The translations under genes were made by a program, and so were the position numbers. A stretch of 64,000 bases of DNA from Neopestalotiopsis rosae. Lineage: Eukaryota > Ascomycota > Sordariomycetes > Amphisphaeriales > Sporocadaceae. The notes under the pieces were generated by a model. The model had not been told where the DNA came from, did not search any database, and saw nothing but the letters and a program-made list of their open reading frames with translations. Shown here piece by piece: positions 58,201 through 64,000 of this stretch. The stretch's first letter is position 1, and every line of letters starts with the position of its first letter. Location of the stretch: the NCBI GenBank assembly GCA_023078685.1, contig JALGAS010000005.1, positions 2,790,001 to 2,854,000 on the forward strand, in the 5' to 3' direction.

Positions 58201-61200
58201 GGAGCATATTGCCTGGATCACTTTTCGTACGTGCTTATTACTGAAGACGGGTTTTAGTGTTCCGGGGTGGGGGCCAAGGTAATTGTAATTGAATACGCCA
58301 AGGTGAGATGACTTCAGTGGGTCTTGCTTTAGTAACAGCGTCGTCATTCGTAACGGAATCTTTCTACACTGATTAATTTTTGAGAGACCAGATAAAAGAA
58401 AATAACCACATACCCTCAACAGTAAAACTGCGCATCAGAAATCCCCGGGAGCGCCAATAGACTCTTGCGATGGAGCTTTTCTTCGAGAAATAGGACCAGA
58501 TGGGGCTTAGTCTGACGACTTTTTCTCCTGTACGATCCAATCTATTTGGAGACGGCCTGGCGCTCAGCCACCGGGCAAGCAAACAAACAAGCATGCCAGC
58601 CTCCAGACAGAAGCACTAGTAGTCATCCTGCTTGGCGCTGCCTCTTCTTTCATGACGGTTCACCGCCGGGAAACTTTCCGGCGCTCAGTAAGGTCCCGTC
58701 TGACGATGCTGACTTATTTGTAAATATTATTGGGGCCTCTCACGATACCTGTCAGGTCCTGTGCATTATAGCCGCCAAAGCGCCAAAGGTGCCCGGCACG
58801 TTCAAGCGACATTGTTACCCTAAATCATGGCTGACAGCCCACAAGGGTTGTTTTTCGTCAGCTGGACTGGGATTTACGACTTCCCGCATCTATACCGAAC
58901 CGGTCAATAGTGAATCTATTTGGTGCGCATGCAAAGAAGCTAGTCGAACCGGTCTTCATCCTCCCGCACCCCTAGTCGGAGGCCCAGTTTGATGAATCCT
59001 GCCGGCTTCTATGATGAGACATTGCCAATTGCAAGAATGAGGCATTACAGCAATGAACCATACTCAGACTTCCCTCCCCGAGACACGATATTTCGGTTGC
59101 CTCATACTCGATACTACTCGCGGTATTGTGGTTTACCATACTGAGTTCAGCTCTGGCTGCTCGCTAACTATGGAGTTTCACGTTAGATCTGGATGGTGGA
59201 AAACTGACCTGGATCTGTGCATGGAGACGTCAAACATGGCCTGGTTCTAAGCAGCTTCTGATGTCTATTTTTTAAGCGGCCGAGTATGCAATCGTAGCAC
59301 GTCCCTCTCGGTGAGGCAGTTCTCTCTAGACTCCCTGGAATACGAAACGCATATGGACAGTCATACTTTTGATACAGCTCAGGCAGCGCAGTTTGGTAAT
59401 ATTCCGCTCCTTTGTCATATGGATATTATCAGAATACCGGTCGCGTTTGAGCGCCTCCACCTACGGCTTTCCATATTCTCAAGGCCAATGTGCGCGGCCC
59501 AGTAGACAATTCTTTTACCACATGTTCACAAATACGACTGCATTTGCGGGGTGATCTCGGGGAAAATGACTCAACGACTGGCAAATACGAACTTGACCAA
59601 CTCGGTATACTATTTCTATTCTAGTCTTCTCTGCTTTTCTCGTATCATCTTTTACAGCATTTTCAAGACGTTCTCACGTGGCATTACAAGAAATACACCT
59701 TATACATTTGAAGAAGTCAGCCTTGCGTATACAGTCTTTGTGTCAACTGCACCAATGGAAAAGCGCATGCCTGTTGGTGTTACACAATATCATCGTTAGA
59801 GGCAAGCCGGGATCATCTTCTGTGCAAGCCCCGATGCCCTTGGCAATGCTCACCAGGTCGCGGATTACAACATCACATACAGTCATATTTCGAGAATAGA
59901 CGGTCAATGCAGGTTGTCGTTTATAGTTTCTGTACTAGGGCATATCATATGATGTTATGCATGTCATTCCTTCAATGTTATCCTTCTGCGGGACCGAAGC
60001 GAAGAGATAGCGTTTCAATCACACCTACTCAGCAACTTGCATCTCATGGTGAGGTTGACGAGATGAAGACTAATTTCCAGTCTGCAAGCCAAGAAAAGGA
60101 TAGATGCATTCCTATGAATTGACAGCGGGAGTGTCATTCCTCATTGGGTGCAACAGATGAGGAAACATCAATTGAAATTGAGGGAACGAGACCAATGGAC
60201 TGCAGAAGATCCTTGGACGTCCTACGGTTTCCCATCCACTCACATTGGATCAGGTACAACCGAGGCACAGCAGGACAGTCCAAGTATTGCAGATTGAGCT
60301 GGCACACTGTGGATTCCTTCGGGATTGGCATCCAACCTATGACTGAAGTACGCGGCACTGGTAAGGACACCAGTGTTCTTTGAAGGAAGGGCCATTGTGC
60401 CACAAAGGAATGAGGTATTCTGGCCAGTATTCTACATGTCAAACCTTACATATACTCACTCATGGCACCAATGACCATGAGTCGCTGCAGCATCAAGCAA
60501 GGGACATCTATATTCAGGTCGGTGATCCACAGTATACCCAATTGCAGACACCGTTTTGCCGATCATGCAGAGTGCCAATCTAGGTGATGCATCATTGGCT
60601 GCCGGGTCACCCGACGCCACAGGAGAAAGAAAACAGCTCATAAGCTACACTTTGCTACCGATCATCTAAGCAGAGCCTCGGTGGCTGAATCCAATCACTA
60701 TAATGCGCATGGCCAACAGCCGAAGCCGGAGTTGCCACCAAGAGGCAGCGACGTTATAGTAGACATGAAAGCAGGCGGCACGGCAGAGGGCTGTGAAACG
60801 TGGGTTGAGAAATCAGAGAGCTTATTTGAGAGCCAAGGGCCTCTCATGACAAACAGCCGCGCGCACTTATTGGTTCACGAAAAAATACCGGTGTTTCTCA
60901 TAACCGCCACCACACCCACCTTTATTTCCCATCAGCCCCGTCCGTCCGTCCCCGTGATGCCCGCGACTTGGCCCCCGAACCTTCGGCCCCCAACTCCCTT
61001 TGTCTCGACGACCTCGCTCGGCAGCGAGTAGTAGTAGGCTTTGGCCCGTCTCTTTCTATGCAATTCTGAATGACCCCGGAAAAAGGTACATTGCATATCA
61101 GGCTTTTTCTTTCCCTCTTGGCAGGTATGTGCCTTATTCTTTTTACATGCGCCTTGTCGTGTCCCGCGGCCGCAGGTACAGGTTAATAAGGCATATTTAT

Positions 61201-61553
61201 AATCACACGTGACTCAATTGCTACAATTGTTGCTTTCCACTGTGCCGCCCACTTGCTCATGCAATGCTGGTAAGGTCAGCAAAGTGTCCGGCCGGCAGCG
61301 GTCGGGCAGGAGGGATGTCAATTATGATTGAATCGAGACCGAGTCGTATACTTCAGACGTGATCTCAGCAATGCCTCGGTCGCCACAGCATCTTCGGTCC
61401 AGAATGGACCTACCGAGATGGGTAATAAGAGCAATTATGGTGAAATCAATCATTCCTTTCCATTCAAGTCACCGGAACAATTAACAAAAGAAAAGTGTGA
61501 GGGGTGGCCATAGGAAAATAATGTCTGCATCACAACAGCAGTGACAAGTCACA

Positions 61554-61577
61554 CCGCCGCCGCCGCCATCGCCGCCC
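61554..61577. repeat. GCC/CCG microsatellite
   Basis: A CCG trinucleotide run interrupted once by ATC, in otherwise non-coding DNA. Confidence 0.85.
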
Positions 61578-61957
61578 AGTAAGAAAATGGATTAATCAAA
61601 TAAATAATTCAAACAAGATTTGGTGGCTGGATGGGGGTTCCAGTTCCTGGAGCGATGCACCAGCAGCCTCGTGTTACCCCTTCAACGACGCCTGCTGCAA
61701 GGCAGTCACATAGTTAGTCCATGTGGGTTAAAATTGGTGGTGTGGTGAGGATACTACGGCAGGCTGGACATTCTTGATTTAATCATTATTATTATTTATC
61801 TTTTTTTGATATGGGATTAAATATTTTATATTCGATTTACAATTCACCCTTTCTGGCCCCAAGCAGCAACTCCATAGCCGCAACCAACCCCGAGCCACCC
61901 CCGGAAACCAAGGCACCACGCGAGAGATGCAGTCAGGTTTTCGGTATCAGTACTGCT

Positions 61958-61960
<3 letters not shown>

Positions 61961-61994
<34 letters not shown>
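61961..61994. repeat. 34-base C homopolymer
   Basis: Thirty-four consecutive C, followed by T, five C, TT and CCCC. The minus strand carries the matching G run. The exact length is prone to sequencing error. Confidence 0.9.
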
Positions 61995-61997
<3 letters not shown>

Positions 61998-62146
61998 CCC
62001 TTCCCCGGCAGATGATCAGGCCCCAATATCAATGTCGCAATGGGAATGAGCTGTGGGCGGAAAATCCGTCCAGAGGGAATGGGAAATCCACCTTCCTCCC
62101 CTCGGGTCCATCCCCTTTCGCCTTACCGGGCTGAAGCTCGTGCGCC

Positions 62147-62184
62147 CACACACACATATACCTACACACCTACACACACACATC
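62147..62184. repeat. CA/CCTA-rich microsatellite
   Basis: Imperfect (CA)n runs separated by TATACCTA and CCTA. It lies about 150 bp from the C homopolymer. Confidence 0.8.
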
Positions 62185-64000
62185 CCACAATCTGGGCCGC
62201 AAACTTGCATGTTCCTATTGCGATATCCCCAGTGCCTGGAGCGAAAGCGAAAGGGGGTGTGGGATGTTCATGTACTTTCAACTGGCAATGCCACCGGGGC
62301 GGGAAGGAAACAAAAGAAAACGCACTGACTCACCGAAGCACCCTGCCCAGGCAACAAGAAACTAAACACTATTTTGCCCGTTGGGAAAAGGGAGCAGGAA
62401 CGAGGATGGCGGGTGGAGGATAATACTACTTCTGCCAAGAAAAGCTATGCTGTCCAACACGAAGCTTTCAATCAAGGTCCACGGCCGACCGACCTTGGGT
62501 AGAAAAGTGTTTGTATGTTGTGCATATCCAGGACTCCCATATGTAAGGGACTTAATAATGGGAGGGGAAAAGGTGGCGGCGCCTTCTTCATGTCGTGTAA
62601 TGCTTAGCAGAAATGACCTCGTGGCAATTGTAAGCCTATACAACGACAACCAAAAGAGTGATTTCCACTTTCAGTATGCAGACGGGCGCCGCGGCGGAGT
62701 AAAAACGGTTTGGCGGTCCGACCGTCCCGTTCTCGCGGTAACATGCCCCAATTCAGAGTGAAAAGGCACAGGAAATAATCACGGAGTTGGAGTCTGGTGG
62801 TGCGAGCTACCGAGTCTTACATAATGCCGAGCGGCGATGGGCTTCTGTGGTCCGTCTTACGGGGCCGATGTTTCTGTGTTGGGATATACGATGTATTGAT
62901 ACTCCGTATAGATGATGGCCGTTCTGGTTTCACAACAGGCAACAGGCAACAGGGAATAGGCTTGGAAATGAATGCTTCGAGTCGCGGTTGGTCGTGGTGT
63001 GAATTACGCCTGATATCACTCGAAATTGCTATTCCTCGGCAGTCTCGGTGAAGGTGCGAATAGTGGGAGAATTCAGCCGCCCACAAAGATCTAGACTGTT
63101 TGTGGATTCTTGTGCAATCTCTCGCTATGCATATCCAATCTGACAGTATTCTCTTTCTCCAGAGAGGTTAATGGTCATCAGACCGATCATGAATGGATAT
63201 TACGCGAAGGCGGGAAGATGAACATGGACGAATCGCACATCAATACCGACCGCAATCCGTGATGAATACGATGAAAAAAATGAGAAGATGCTGAGATGAC
63301 TTCATGTCTTAGCAACGTTGCAATGTCTTCTTGTCATGGCTTTCATGACATGGCCAAATCAAGCCTTTGCCTCCCCTTCAGTGCTCAGAAGTTACCCTGA
63401 AAGGCGTCCTGCGTTCGTTCAGCGTTTGCGGCTCTATCGAAGTTTGGACAGAAACACATTCTCCCCTCACATACTGGAGCATGCCCAAAATGTGTTCTAG
63501 AAGATACACGACTTGAAAGAATTTCATTCCATGTGTTACGCGCACAAAACATTACCGGTATGTCTTGATTGCTGCTTCGTGTCATGACTGCTTCCTGACG
63601 ACAGCCTATAATCAGCCATTCCGAGGAATTTCTAGGCTTGGTGCAGGAGATGACAATGTTGAATTCCGCTATATTGCCCGCTTGATCATAATCATCTTGC
63701 AGTGTTTGTTTGTTCTTTCCGTCACGAGTTTGGCGCTCACTCCATCTTGCTGCCAAATTTCTCACGATAAGGCTTCCTCTTGTGCGAACTCTATGCACGA
63801 CGTATTGCAACTTTTGTTGCACGAGAAAGCTAGTTGGGCAAATTTGCGTCACGGCACCAAGTAACGACGCACGTCACATCGTGATACCTCTGAGGAGAAT
63901 ACGATCTAAGCTTGCACAATATTGGCGTCCGTCCCAACATCCGACGGTGGTTGATCAGATGTTACAAGCCCTGTACTCTAGAAGTGTTTATAATATTCCA

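Larger units (their letters stand above)
51889..64000. other. 12.1-kb gene-poor region to the right edge
   Basis: No gene is supported. The longest open frames (for example 58546-58992, 63385-63852 minus) give translations without domain, signal peptide or codon pattern like the genes to the left. Short direct repeats, microsatellites, a long C homopolymer and TACGGAGTA/TACTCCGTA words (54365, 62898) are scattered through it. The 51.9-52.3 kb part is probably the leader and promoter of the small cysteine-rich gene. Confidence 0.5.

Noticed and set aside
58546..58992. 148-codon open frame in the gene-poor region
   Set aside because: No recognisable motif and codon use unlike the genes to the left; treated as chance.
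46064..64000. Transposon remnants in the gene-poor tract
   Set aside because: No transposase, reverse transcriptase, terminal repeats or strong RIP-like AT bias could be seen by eye.

Overview
The window is nuclear DNA of a filamentous ascomycete, most likely a Sordariomycete and perhaps Hypocreales. The evidence is genes broken by many short GT-AG introns, typical fungal protein families (subgroup-A PKA regulatory subunit, Rvs167-type BAR-SH3 protein, fungal laccase, GPI-anchored GH79 enzyme), CT-rich leaders and gene spacing of 0.5-4 kb. All exon chains given here were joined by eye and checked for an unbroken frame. Species cannot be named from the sequence alone.

Layout, left to right. 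0-2 kb: a head-to-head pair of unrecognised genes, the left one running off the window edge. 3.9-6.3 kb: a nine-exon sugar/polyol MFS transporter. 7.2-8.9 kb: an intronless Kelch-propeller protein. 9.5-18.2 kb: mostly housekeeping genes, namely the complex I 24-kDa subunit, a Dot5/BCP-type nuclear peroxiredoxin, an Rvs167-like BAR-SH3 protein and the mitochondrial cysteine desulfurase NFS1. 22.3-23.7 kb: the PKA regulatory subunit, behind about 4 kb without a clear gene. 25.4-31.2 kb: the splicing factor SPF27, a membrane-anchored neutral ceramidase, an intron-containing tRNA-Arg(UCG) and a CMP/dCMP-deaminase-fold enzyme.

34.5-46.1 kb holds four co-directional accessory genes: a secreted laccase, an ACS-type MFS permease, a GPI-anchored GH79 glucuronidase-like glycosidase and a TetA/ZIFL-like MFS transporter. 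This block looks like an outward-facing module (extracellular oxidation, glycan trimming, uptake, efflux), but a shared pathway is only an inference.

46.1-64 kb is almost empty. In about 18 kb I can support only one gene, an 82-residue cysteine-rich small protein at 51.6-51.9 kb. The rest has ordinary base composition by eye, scattered microsatellites, a 34-base C homopolymer and one tRNA-like fragment. I found no rRNA, no CRISPR and no transposase or reverse-transcriptase coding sequence. The strongest candidates for a second look are this gene-poor tract with its small protein, the laccase-GH79-transporter block, and the unknown divergent pair at the left edge.
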